From an uncultured Bacteroides sp. (GTDB taxonomy: Bacteria; Bacteroidota; Bacteroidia; Bacteroidales; Bacteroidaceae): a stretch of 64,000 bases of DNA. Positions 9,409 through 17,657 of the stretch are shown here, piece by piece. The translations under genes and the position numbers were made by a program. The DNA is taken from contig CASDXF010000013.1 in the NCBI GenBank assembly GCA_949285075.1, forward strand, positions 1 to 64,000, written 5' to 3'. The first letter of the stretch is position 1. Every line of letters starts with the position of its first letter. A model generated the notes under the pieces. That model was not told the origin of the DNA and ran no database searches. It saw nothing but the letters and a program-made list of their open reading frames with translations.

Positions 9409-9458
9409 TGTACATCAGTTATCCGATTCATGTACAACAACCGAACATCTCTTGTACA
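9409..9458. repeat. 22-bp array with TGTACA cores, three units
   Basis: TGTACA occurs at 9409, 9431 and 9453, exactly 22 bp apart, alternating in flank orientation (TTGTACAT, ATGTACAA, TTGTACAT). A second locus at 59290-59339 has the same spacing and nearly the same flanks, including GATTCATGTACAACAAC. A weaker relative is at 35227-35275. Confidence 0.75.
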
Positions 9459-9526
9459 TGAAATAATCACTACCACTCTCTGAAAAGTATTCCAGACGAA
9501 TGCCGCTCCACATGTCCTAAAAAAAA

Positions 9527-9600
9527 CGCCCAAAGCGCACACGAAAACGGATACATCAAGCTAAGAAAAACTTTTTGGAGAAATTCAAAACAGCTTCTTA
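9527..9600. repeat. Right arm of the 74-bp inverted repeat
   Basis: Reverse complement of 6932-7005 with two mismatches. It ends three bases before the stop codon of the capsule phosphatase gene, so it marks the boundary between the pyrimidine genes and the capsule locus. Confidence 0.85.
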
Positions 9601-9602
9601 GC

Positions 9603-10322
9603 TTACTCCAGACTCTCGTTGTTCCTCAGCAGCTCCCTCAGTCTCCTTATGTCTCCTCCGGAAAGACGGAGGCGTGAAAGGACTCTAAGATAAGTCCCCA
9701 GACTGTGAATATCCGACCCTGCAAAATCGTAACGGCCCGAGCGCAAGAGAAGGAAGGCGCGCCGGCGAACCTCGGGACCGTAAGCCCCCGCTAAAGAAGG
9801 AAGGTTGAGCTGAAAGTCCAGAGAGCCGTCACGCAAGGAAAGCAGTTCGTCTACCGTAAGATAAAGATAGCGTTCGGGATGCGCCAATACGGGGCGGTAA
9901 CCCCGCAACCGGAGGCCGTAAAGGTAATTGCGGAACTCCGGAGACGCCCCCATATAAGAGGTCTCCACCAATACCCGACTACCGCCCAAAGAGAGAAGCC
10001 CTTCATCAAGATGGGAAGGGAATCCCGGATCGAGCATATATTCGGCAGCAAGGCGAAACTCCACTCCGGAAGGATTTCCAGAAACAAACTCCGAGAAACG
10101 CTCTCGAAGAAATTCCGGACGATTGGATGGAAGTCCTGACATCACGTGAGGAGTAAGAAATACTCGGCGAATTCCAAGAGACTCAAGCCGGAGGCAAGCG
10201 GAAAAGGACTCTGAAAGAGAGGGCATTCCGTCATCAACACCCGGAAGTATATGGGAGTGGACATCGGTCATGCCACAAAGGATGCCCGAGTCCAACAATT
10301 TGCGCCTGAAAATAGAAAACAT
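9603..10322 (-). CDS. Capsule tyrosine-protein phosphatase (CpsB/YwqE, PHP family)
   Basis: 239 residues from the ATG at 10322; an upstream start would be formed only by a dispersed repeat. It has the PHP-domain metal motifs: DVHSHILPGVDDG (residues 20-32), TPH, the later HPERY, and GSDIHS near the C-terminus. This family removes phosphate from BY-kinases, here the Wzc-like protein encoded 93 bases upstream, to cycle capsule chain growth. Last gene of the capsule locus; the 74-bp inverted repeat arm follows at once. Confidence 0.93.
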   Translation of the reverse strand: MFSIFRRKLLDSGILCGMTDVHSHILPGVDDGMPSLSESFSACLRLESLGIRRVFLTPHVMSGLPSNRPEFLRERFSEFVSGNPSGVEFRLAAEYMLDPGFPSHLDEGLLSLGGSRVLVETSYMGASPEFRNYLYGLRLRGYRPVLAHPERYLYLTVDELLSLRDGSLDFQLNLPSLAGAYGPEVRRRAFLLLRSGRYDFAGSDIHSLGTYLRVLSRLRLSGGDIRRLRELLRNNESLE

Positions 10323-10344
10323 ACGGCGATTAAGATTTAAACAA

Positions 10345-10390
10345 TTACATTCAAAATAAATCAGAGCAAAATGTAAACAAGCTCTTAAAG
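10345..10390 (+). repeat. Dispersed repeat family 1, short copy
   Basis: TTCAAAATAAATC then AGAGCAAAATGTAAACAAGCTCTTAAAG, closely matching the end of the copy at 33.5 kb. It fills the gap between the kinase and phosphatase genes. Confidence 0.6.
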
Positions 10391-10415
10391 CGCGATAATG
10401 TTTACTCAAGACTTA

Positions 10416-12893
10416 TCACGGTCTCCTCCACAGACGGCGGATACGTCGGAAGAAGCCGCGGTGAGAAGAGGAATCTTCCGTCCCGTACCCATAACCGTAG
10501 CCATAGCCATAGCCATAACCGTAGCCATACCCTTTACGGCCGTTAGGGACTCCGTTGAGCACCACCGCCATGTTACGAAGTTTGTCTTGACGGTAAAGTC
10601 CCTCCAGTTCGGGAAGCTGCCGCAAATCCATAATGCCCGCCCGTACCACGTAAATCGTCAAGTCCGCCACACGGTTAACAATTGAAGCGTCGGCCACGAT
10701 ACCCGCCGGAACGTTGTCCAGTATAATGTAGTCGTAACGCTCCCGGAGTTCACTCACCAGACGGTCGAGACGGTCGCTCATCAGCAGTTCAGCCGGGTTC
10801 GGGGGTACCGGCCCCGAAAGGATAATGTCCAGACGGTCCGAAAGCCCGCTCGGCCGGACGATATCTTCTATTCTGTCAGTCCGTCCCGAGAGATAATGAG
10901 TCAACCCCATGCCGCCACCCACCTCCGGGAAAAGGCCGCTGAGCGTCCCTTTGCGGATATCCACGTCCACGAGGGCGACGCGCTTGTCCGTCTGTGCGAT
11001 GCTCATGGCGAGATTGCTTGAAACGAAAGTCTTGCCCGCTCCGGGATTCGATGAAGTCAGCATCACCACCTGAAGGTTGGGAGACTTCACGCGCATGAAG
11101 TCCATGTTCGTCCGGATGATACGGAAAGCCTCCGACACGGGATCCCGGCCGTCGGCGCGGACCACCACGCCACGACGGGAAGAGCTTCGGGACGAACGGG
11201 ACCCTTCTTCGGGAACGTCACCGAGGAACGGAATGCTCAGCGCCCGCTCAAGGTCGCGACGGCTGTGAACCTTAGTGTCCGTGACGCTCAAGAGCCAAAG
11301 AAGACACGCCGGAACCGCACACCCCGCAAGCACGGAGCCCAGAAGAACGACCAGACTCCGCGGGGCCACCGGACGGCTGCTCCCGCTAGCCGGGTCAATA
11401 ACCCGCGCGTTGCTCTCCGTGATGGCTTGTGTCAGCGCGTTCTCCTCACGCTTGTTCAGCAAATAAAGGTAAAGCTCCTCCTTGATTTTCTGCTGACGCT
11501 CAACCGTCAGCACGTACTTCTGCTGCGTCGGGACCGCTTCGATACGTTTAGCCGTCTGCGACTCCTGCTCCCGCAAGTTACGCAGATTAATTTCAAGCCC
11601 CACAATCAGGTTGTCCACCGAGCGGATAATGGACTGCCTCATGGCACTGAGCGAGTTGTTCAAGTCCATTACCACCGGGTTACGGTCGCTACTCCCCGCC
11701 ACAAGCTTGTCACGCTTGAGCAGCGTCTCGTTATACTCCCCTATCTGCCCCTCGACGCCGGTGTCAGTGATTCCCGTGTTGGCCGGTATCAGGTCCGAGA
11801 CCTTCGACGGATCGGTAAGGTACTCCTTGATATACCGGGCGAGGCTGAGTTGGTTCTCAAGGCTCAGCCCCTCCTGCTTGAACTTGGAGGTCGTCTCCAG
11901 ATACATTCCCGTTTCCGAGGTGATATCCGTCAATTGGTTCTCCCGCTTGAAGGACTCGATGTCCGCGTCCACGCTACCGAGTTCCTTCTCAATGATAATC
12001 AAGCGCTCGTTGATAAAGTTGGACGTGTTGACCGCAATCTGGTTCTTGTCGTTAATCGCGTCCTCATTATACGCCGAGATCAGCGTGTTCAGCACGTCCT
12101 CGGCACGGGCAATCGACTCATCCCGATACTCAAGGCTGATTACCGTAGCCGTCTTACTCGCCAATCCTACAGACAAGGAAGACATGCAACCGTCCACCAC
12201 ACTCTCACGCACAAGCTTACGAACCCGAACGGGCCGACCGAGATACTCATCGGTGTAATACAGCGTCGGAGTCACCACAATCCGGCCCACGCCCGTGCTC
12301 ACCGTATCGCCGAGAGCAGCCTCCACGTCTTCTCCCTCCATCTCCTCGCCGTTCACGGACATGAGAAGGTCGGAGAGCAGAACACGGTTTCCCTCAGAAG
12401 GAGTCACCTTCAGGCTGACGTAATGGCTGTCACCCGCATCGGGGAAAGCCACCTTGATGGGAGACCGGCTGTAAAGCTCCACCGTACGCAATCCCTCCCG
12501 GATGGTGTAACTATGGTCGAGCGAGAGACGCCTGACCACGTTCTCCATAAGGTTCCGAGTCTGAAACACGAGAGCCTCGTTGTCCACATTACGGGTTCCT
12601 CCGAGCAGGCTCAGGTCGGTGAAGAGGGCATCCCCCCCGACACCTCCGCCCGTTTTGTCATCCTCCCGGATAAGCACCGAAGCCTTGCGACTGTAAGTCT
12701 TCGGACTCCAACAGAGGTAGAGCACTCCCAGACCGAGGAACACAATCACCGAGGCGGCGAACCACCTCCAGTGGTCGAGAGCCTGAAGCAGGAGGTCCAT
12801 CAGGTTCACTTGCTCCTCCGGAGTCCCCGCTCCGGAGGAAAGGGGACGGTTGTCCGCCCCGAAACGTTCAGTATCCATATCTTTTCTTGTCAT
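10416..12893 (-). CDS. wzc: Wzc-like polysaccharide co-polymerase and tyrosine autokinase
   Basis: 825 residues. A Wzz-type domain lies between two membrane segments (near 35-55 and 515-535) with long coiled coil in the periplasm. Then a cytoplasmic BY-kinase: Walker A NPGAGKTF (near 617), Walker A' VALVDVDIRKG, Walker B YIILDNVPAG. The C-terminus has eight Gly-Tyr pairs in a row (about residues 788-804), the tyrosine cluster that is autophosphorylated in this family, then a basic tail. It sets capsule chain length with Wza, and the phosphatase downstream resets it. Confidence 0.96.
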   Translation of the reverse strand: MTRKDMDTERFGADNRPLSSGAGTPEEQVNLMDLLLQALDHWRWFAASVIVFLGLGVLYLCWSPKTYSRKASVLIREDDKTGGGVGGDALFTDLSLLGGTRNVDNEALVFQTRNLMENVVRRLSLDHSYTIREGLRTVELYSRSPIKVAFPDAGDSHYVSLKVTPSEGNRVLLSDLLMSVNGEEMEGEDVEAALGDTVSTGVGRIVVTPTLYYTDEYLGRPVRVRKLVRESVVDGCMSSLSVGLASKTATVISLEYRDESIARAEDVLNTLISAYNEDAINDKNQIAVNTSNFINERLIIIEKELGSVDADIESFKRENQLTDITSETGMYLETTSKFKQEGLSLENQLSLARYIKEYLTDPSKVSDLIPANTGITDTGVEGQIGEYNETLLKRDKLVAGSSDRNPVVMDLNNSLSAMRQSIIRSVDNLIVGLEINLRNLREQESQTAKRIEAVPTQQKYVLTVERQQKIKEELYLYLLNKREENALTQAITESNARVIDPASGSSRPVAPRSLVVLLGSVLAGCAVPACLLWLLSVTDTKVHSRRDLERALSIPFLGDVPEEGSRSSRSSSRRGVVVRADGRDPVSEAFRIIRTNMDFMRVKSPNLQVVMLTSSNPGAGKTFVSSNLAMSIAQTDKRVALVDVDIRKGTLSGLFPEVGGGMGLTHYLSGRTDRIEDIVRPSGLSDRLDIILSGPVPPNPAELLMSDRLDRLVSELRERYDYIILDNVPAGIVADASIVNRVADLTIYVVRAGIMDLRQLPELEGLYRQDKLRNMAVVLNGVPNGRKGYGYGYGYGYGYGYGYGTEDSSSHRGFFRRIRRLWRRP

Positions 12894-12905
12894 GCGTTTA
12901 AGGGT

Positions 12906-13700
12906 TTATCTGAATATCGTCACCATCAGCGAAGCGATGGAGGCTAGCACCGAGGCCGTCGACAGCCACACGCTCGCCGAGTTGTTCGAGTTAATGCGGC
13001 TTGAGCCCGTGCGAATCTTGTTCGGTTCCACGTACACGATGTCGTTCTGCTGAAGATAATAGCAAGGCGACTTGAACACGTCCGACGAGCGCAAATCATG
13101 ATAGAGCACCGTGCGTTTGCCGTTCTCCTCGCGGATTACCGCTACCCGGTCGCGCCGCCCGTAAATCGTCAGGTCGCCCGCGAGACTCAGCGCCTCAAGG
13201 AGCGTGATACGGTCGCCCGAGATTTCGAACGTTCCCGGACGAGCCACCTCCCCGATAACGGACACCTTAAAGTTAAGGAACTGTACTGTCACGATGGGGT
13301 CCTTGAGCAGCTCCTCCTCCACGAGACGGCGCTTCACGAGTTCCGTCACCTCCATGCGGGTAAGCCCCTTCACCTTCAGCTTCCCGAGGATGGGAAAGTC
13401 TATCTCCCCGTTCTTATCCACGAGGTATCCCACCACCCGCGGTTGATTGTAAGTAGAACCGATCTGATAAGAGACGAGAGGCATGTTGAACGGGAGCGCA
13501 AGCTCCTCCTCCTTACTGTTCACCGTGATGCCCAGAAGGTCATCCTCGTGAACCCTCACCTCGTAGCCCTTGCCTATCTCCTCCGTCTTGGAGTCGGAGA
13601 TATCCTGAAGGTAAATCACCTCCTTCGGGGCCGTGCAAGACGAAATTAACCCCGAAAGAATTAAAAACAGGAATAGGTAGTAACTCTTCTTCTTTCTCAT
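12906..13700 (-). CDS. wza: Polysaccharide export lipoprotein (Wza family)
   Basis: 264 residues. Lipoprotein signal with basic start MRKKK, hydrophobic stretch and cysteine in LISSCT (Cys22). Then a polysaccharide export (PES) domain with YEVRVHEDDLLGITV, an SLBB-type domain (VSVIGEVARPGTFEI), and a C-terminal hydrophobic helix near 240-260 that could be the outer-membrane pore helix. It forms the exit channel for the capsule together with Wzc, whose gene starts 12 bases downstream. Confidence 0.94.
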   Translation of the reverse strand: MRKKKSYYLFLFLILSGLISSCTAPKEVIYLQDISDSKTEEIGKGYEVRVHEDDLLGITVNSKEEELALPFNMPLVSYQIGSTYNQPRVVGYLVDKNGEIDFPILGKLKVKGLTRMEVTELVKRRLVEEELLKDPIVTVQFLNFKVSVIGEVARPGTFEISGDRITLLEALSLAGDLTIYGRRDRVAVIREENGKRTVLYHDLRSSDVFKSPCYYLQQNDIVYVEPNKIRTGSSRINSNNSASVWLSTASVLASIASLMVTIFR

Positions 13701-13952
13701 TTTCTTAGTCTTTCGTTATTGTTATTTATTATTATTTCCATTAGTACACGCATAGCCCACGCATATCAGCCATTGCGGACAGATAAGCGTGAAAGGACAC
13801 CCCGTTCCGGAAAATGGAACGGGATATATACGATTAAATCAAAGCGATATTATAAATAAAAGAAAGTCTTTATGCGGCAAATAAATTCAATGCAAAAAGC
13901 CTGTAAGCATTAAAGTATAGCGTCATACAAATTTTCCCTTTCATGGCATTTC
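13701..13952. other. Gap before wza with one hairpin
   Basis: About 250 bases without a supported gene. CCCGTTCC at 13801-13808 pairs with GGAACGGG at 13816-13823, but no U tract follows on either strand. No clear promoter box is seen just ahead of wza, so wza-wzc may depend on the promoter at 14564-14594 or on read-through. Confidence 0.4.
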
Positions 13953-14165
13953 TTATTGAGCGAGACAAGACTGAAAACGCTCCATATCAACACTTTCCAT
14001 ATAAGAAGAGAAGTCAAACATCATGGATGCATTTATACTCTTTTTCAATTCATCCGCATTGACGTAAACGCCCAGATGCACACCGGCAGCCTTGACAATG
14101 CCGGTGATCGTAGACTTTCCCGAACCGTTAGGCCCCGCAAATATGCGCAGACGTTTTACACCCAT
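13953..14165 (-). pseudogene. Truncated zeta-toxin-like kinase
   Basis: Only 70 codons. The start RIFAGPNGSGKSTI is a perfect Walker A of the zeta-toxin/PezT-like kinase family, followed by NADELKKSI. Such proteins are usually 180-270 residues, and the kinase core after about residue 65 is absent: a stop follows SCLAQ and no continuation is seen in other frames. The start codon overlaps the stop of the upstream small gene (TAATG), the normal layout of this pair. Probably a dead toxin. Confidence 0.75.
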
Positions 14166-14422
14166 TACTTTTTCAGTTTGAAAGAACGTTGAGTCACCCT
14201 ATACTTCGCTTGGGGAACTTTAGATACTACGCTCACTCCCTTTTCATCCACACGACAAACCCTATTGCCACGCAGCACCGTAACCGGTAAACCTTGAGAC
14301 AACGTATCCAAGTAGGCCCTGTTCCCCATACGCTTCAATCCGATTTGGATCTGCTTCTTCTCCGTCAAGCGGCCTTGAGCTACCGTTGTCTTGCGGCGTA
14401 TTATTTGTTGAGTCTTTGCCAT
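14165..14422 (-). CDS. Small basic protein, partner of the zeta-like gene
   Basis: 85 residues, rich in Lys and Arg, no signal peptide or membrane segment. Its stop overlaps the start of the truncated zeta-like gene by one base. In Bacteroidota, zeta-type kinases are often preceded by a small protein of this kind, so an antitoxin role is possible, but I do not recognise a named family. It lies behind a consensus promoter of its own. Confidence 0.6.
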   Translation of the reverse strand: MAKTQQIIRRKTTVAQGRLTEKKQIQIGLKRMGNRAYLDTLSQGLPVTVLRGNRVCRVDEKGVSVVSKVPQAKYRVTQRSFKLKK

Positions 14423-14563
14423 ATCGTTAAATTTTAAAATAGAATTAATATCTGCAATACTAACAATCGTATCTTGTATCTGTAAAGACCAATGTATATA
14501 ACGCTATTCTTGTTCAAAAAGAAAACGTAATATACTCCTTATACGATGTATTTTCAATGATTG

Positions 14564-14594
14564 CAAAGATAAAATCTTTCCGCTAAGGGACAAA
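14564..14594 (-). promoter_or_regulatory. Consensus promoter inside the capsule locus
   Basis: Minus strand: TTTG, 19 bases, TATCTTTG, a full match to the Bacteroidota consensus. It sits between the acetyltransferase and the small basic gene, about 140 bases upstream of the latter. It could also serve wza-wzc-phosphatase. Confidence 0.75.
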
Positions 14595-14606
14595 GGATTA
14601 AGAAAG

Positions 14607-15054
14607 TTATCTTTTCTTTATGAACTTAGCGGGATTCCCCGCCCAGATTTCGCCGGACGGGACGTTCTTCGTTACGACACTGCCTGCTCCTACCACCGCG
14701 CCATCGCCAATTGTCACCGGAGAAACTATCAACGTGTTCATTCCGATGAAAACCTTCTTCCCGATATGCACCTCGCCTACATAAAACGTATTGTCCTTTG
14801 GAGAATAAAAGTGAGACAGGATCTTTGTTCCGGCTGTAATCACTGCGCCTTCGCCTATACTGATTAGTTCCGGATGCAAGGTATCAAACGTGACATCCGC
14901 CCCGATAAAGCAGGAACCTTGTATTTTTACCCCATTAATTATCTATAACGCAGGGAATCAACTCATTCTTTGAAAAGCATAACAACAATTTTGAGAATGC
15001 CCTCTTCCAAGAATAGCTCACCGTGGCACGCTTTCTCTCATCCTTTCTTTCCAT
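14607..15054 (-). pseudogene. Left-handed beta-helix acetyltransferase, frameshifted
   Basis: The N-terminal frame starts with ATG at 15054 (MERKDERKRATVSYSW...) and ends ...CVIDN-stop at about 14939. The next frame continues [18 protein letters not shown], hexapeptide repeats, then [15 protein letters not shown] to the stop at 14607. Removing one base near 14936-14942 joins them as [12 protein letters not shown] and gives 148 residues. The C-terminal half is a clear LbH acetyltransferase for sugar O- or N-acetylation. The break could be a real mutation or a sequencing error. Confidence 0.75.
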
Positions 15055-15079
15055 ATCTATGATACTTGATAACACACGA

Positions 15080-16156
15080 TTAATATAACTTCTCATATTC
15101 ACGGGCAATCACGCTCCAACGGTAACGACGCTGCGCTATCTCCTCCATGCATTCCGCATTGGATTGATAGGAAGCGACAGGTCTACTCAACAAGGCAACA
15201 AGTTCTTCCGAATTGGCAAAATAATTCGCCTTACCTTCCGTTGTCTCACGGTTGTACACCACATCATAAGCCAATATCGGCTTACCGAAAAACATCGCTT
15301 CCACCAGCGAAGGATTCGTGCCACCGGCACTATGCCCGTGAATGTAAAACGTGCAATGGCTGCGCAACACATTCAGCACCTTCAAGTCGTACACGGGAGG
15401 GAACAAATGGATATTCGCGCTATCCTTATACTTTTCAAACAACTCCTTCCCGTATTGACTACGTTCCCAGTTGCCGACAAACACCAACGTTTGCCCGGAA
15501 CGTTTAAAGGCTTCCAAAGTAATATGCACGTTATTCTCAGGTTCAATGCGACACAAAGAGAAAGAATATGCCATCCCTTCCAAACCATATTGTTGCAAAA
15601 CTTCCTTTTCAACATCAGCAATGTCGCACAGCACATGGTCACCACCGTAGGCTATCAAGGCCGAGTCTTTCCCGTACTCCTCTTTCACATAGTCCTGAAT
15701 GCCTTTGTTATCAGACACTATCACATCCGCATATTTTACCGCCATACGCTCCGAGAACTTCAGGAAACGGCGTGTCCATTTTCCCCATTTCTCGCGCCTA
15801 TGCTCCAAGCCGTCTATGTTTATCACCAATCTTTTCTTGGAGAACAAGCGGTAAACCGGAAGGAAGCAACACCCGGAAACACCCAATACCAGAACCACAT
15901 CATTGCCCCTTGTCGCTTTCAACAATGACCAAATATCATACAAAATACTCTGACCGCCATTGGCCTGCAAGGGAATATACCGTAAAGAAGCACCTTTATA
16001 AGAAGGCAACCTCTCCGGATAACTCTTGCCACTACAATAAACGGTATATGCTACCTCTGCGGAGGCGTTGACTCCTATGATGTTCTCCACCAAAGTCTCA
16101 AAGCCGCCGTAACTTGCAGGCACACCGACTGTGCCAATGATTGCTATGCGAACCAT
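15080..16156 (-). CDS. Glycosyltransferase (DUF1972 plus GT4)
   Basis: 358 residues. The N-terminus IAIIGTVGVPASYGGFETLVENI is the DUF1972 signature of rhamnosyltransferase-like capsule enzymes, and a GT4 C-terminal domain has HGHSAGGTNPSLVEAMFFGKPI. A cytosolic enzyme adding a sugar to the lipid-linked capsule unit; donor unknown. It lies 25 bases upstream of the broken acetyltransferase. Confidence 0.9.
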   Translation of the reverse strand: MVRIAIIGTVGVPASYGGFETLVENIIGVNASAEVAYTVYCSGKSYPERLPSYKGASLRYIPLQANGGQSILYDIWSLLKATRGNDVVLVLGVSGCCFLPVYRLFSKKRLVINIDGLEHRREKWGKWTRRFLKFSERMAVKYADVIVSDNKGIQDYVKEEYGKDSALIAYGGDHVLCDIADVEKEVLQQYGLEGMAYSFSLCRIEPENNVHITLEAFKRSGQTLVFVGNWERSQYGKELFEKYKDSANIHLFPPVYDLKVLNVLRSHCTFYIHGHSAGGTNPSLVEAMFFGKPILAYDVVYNRETTEGKANYFANSEELVALLSRPVASYQSNAECMEEIAQRRYRWSVIAREYEKLY

Positions 16157-16185
16157 CTTACTTTCCTATTTATGAATCGAAAAAA

Positions 16186-16551
16186 TTAAAGAAGAGATGA
16201 TATCTTATCTATCATATTATCGTAACTGTAATTCTGTGATTCAACCATAGCATGTATTGCCAAACGATGATACAAATCCGGTTCAGAAAGAACCGCCTCT
16301 ATAGTTCTTTTTATTCTATCCAACTCCGATACATCTATCTTATAACCGTTTACGTCCTCTTTCACCATTTCAGCAATCCCACCCTCTGTGGGAACAATGA
16401 CCGGAAGCCCGCAACTCATTGCCTCCAATGCTGTCATACCGAAAGTCTCTATGAACTGCATCTTATCTGAAAGATTGAGCACCAAAGAAGCCTCATTATA
16501 GAACACATCCACGTTGCTTTGTCGGGGATAGATTACTATATTCTTATCCAT
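16186..16551 (-). CDS. Orphan GT4 C-terminal domain
   Basis: 121 residues that match only the C-terminal half of GT4 enzymes (ETFGMTALEAMSCGLPVIVPTEGGIAEMV). No N-terminal acceptor domain is attached. It is a close paralogue of the half just upstream (16554-16949), sharing for example ALEAMSC.LPVIVPT.GGI and NGYK. Only two bases separate that gene's stop from this ATG. It may be a leftover of a duplication or an alternative C-terminus; it is unlikely to be active alone. Confidence 0.7.
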   Translation of the reverse strand: MDKNIVIYPRQSNVDVFYNEASLVLNLSDKMQFIETFGMTALEAMSCGLPVIVPTEGGIAEMVKEDVNGYKIDVSELDRIKRTIEAVLSEPDLYHRLAIHAMVESQNYSYDNMIDKISSLL

Positions 16552-16553
16552 AA

Positions 16554-16949
16554 TTATTGATTGATTACCTTTTCAAGGGCAGAAATCATATTGTTTTCAG
16601 CGTACCGCCTTGAAGAAGCTGACGCAGATGAGGATAAACGTAAATACAAATCGTTGTCACTCAACATTCGCACGATTTGCACGCCTATTTCATCAAGCGT
16701 CTGTACATTCATTTTGTATCCGTTCGCACCGTTCTCCACCAATTCGGTTATTCCCCCTACCGTGGGAACAATCACCGGAAGACTGCAACTCATAGCCTCT
16801 AATGCCGTCAACCCGAAAGTCTCGATTGCCAATTTGGGATTAGTAAGGTTTACCACAATAGAAGCAGCGTTATAAAACAAGACAACATCCGCCTGTCGAG
16901 AATATATTGTTAAATTATTTAAATATGGGGGGGGGGGGTAAAATCTCAC
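16554..16949 (-). pseudogene. C-terminal half of the phase-variable GT4 (out of frame)
   Basis: From the C tract onward this frame encodes PPPPYLNNLTIYSRQADVV, then the GT4 donor-binding signature ETFGLTALEAMSCSLPVIVPTVGG, ending EKVINQ. It is in a different frame from the N-terminal half (16915-17646). With 12 cytosines at 16927-16938 the two are apart; with 11 they join as a 363-residue enzyme. The apparent GTG start at 16949 lies inside the upstream frame and is probably not used. Confidence 0.8.
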
Positions 16950-17646
16950 TTAAATATTTGTCCACATTCTCCTGTGTATCGTTTATGACAAGCGTAAACT
17001 TAAACTGTGGCAACTGCCGTGCCAACTCGATAAATTCACGAGTGCCCTTGTATTCCTTCAAAGAAGAAAGCATCAACACATTCTTACGCATGAAAGCCTC
17101 CTCCGGATTTGGATGTAACCGAGCCACAAATTCCTTCGGCAATGCATTAGGAATTACAACAACCCCTTCCTGACGTTTCAAGAAGGATGCCTGATAAGCG
17201 GATACGCAAATAATCTTATCGGCCATACGTTCCATTGCCCAAGCTAGCAGCCGATAAAATCGGCTCTTGACAAAAGCGTTCTCATGGTAGTGGTACACCA
17301 CCTTCTTTCCCATCAGTTTCCCTGCCAATGCCGGAGCCACCGGTAATATCGTGTTGATGTAAAAAGTGGTATTCTTCTTAAACAGATACTTGAAAGAAAA
17401 AAAGAATGTGTAAATCTGCGCATACACATAAAGGAGCATCGTTACAAAAGGATTCTGCGAAAAACGATATCCGTATGTATGGAACTTTATTCCTTGCTTA
17501 CCACGCAATTCATTCAGCACACCATGACGGGATGTCACCAAATCAATGGTATAGCCTTTCGACAACAGTCCATTAAGAACCATCGCCAACACTTTAGGGC
17601 TTCCACTGTAATCATTGAACAAGTGGAAGCATACGATATGTTTCAT
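16915..17646 (-). CDS. GT4 glycosyltransferase, N-terminal half
   Basis: 243 residues from the ATG at 17646 (MKHIVCFHLFNDYSGSPKVL), 11 bases after the pyruvyl transferase-like stop. It has the GT4 acceptor domain and linker up to KYLSEIL, then four prolines from the C tract, then IFK and a stop. The remaining donor-binding domain follows in another frame. As assembled the product is a truncated, probably inactive transferase. Confidence 0.85.
   Translation of the reverse strand: MKHIVCFHLFNDYSGSPKVLAMVLNGLLSKGYTIDLVTSRHGVLNELRGKQGIKFHTYGYRFSQNPFVTMLLYVYAQIYTFFFSFKYLFKKNTTFYINTILPVAPALAGKLMGKKVVYHYHENAFVKSRFYRLLAWAMERMADKIICVSAYQASFLKRQEGVVVIPNALPKEFVARLHPNPEEAFMRKNVLMLSSLKEYKGTREFIELARQLPQFKFTLVINDTQENVDKYLSEILPPPPIFK
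16927..16938. repeat. 12-base homopolymer (C on the coding strand) in a GT gene
   Basis: Twelve G on the plus strand, twelve C in the mRNA sense. It lies exactly at the frame break of the GT4 gene. Tracts of this length slip readily during replication and are classic phase-variation sites; they are also error-prone in sequencing. Confidence 0.9.
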
Positions 17647-17657
17647 TTTATAATATC

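Noticed and set aside
11265-12947. A 560-codon open frame on the plus strand
   Set aside because: It lies opposite wzc, whose codon pattern keeps the antisense frame free of stops. The protein has no domain or signal and is rich in His and Arg as antisense readings of GC-rich genes are.
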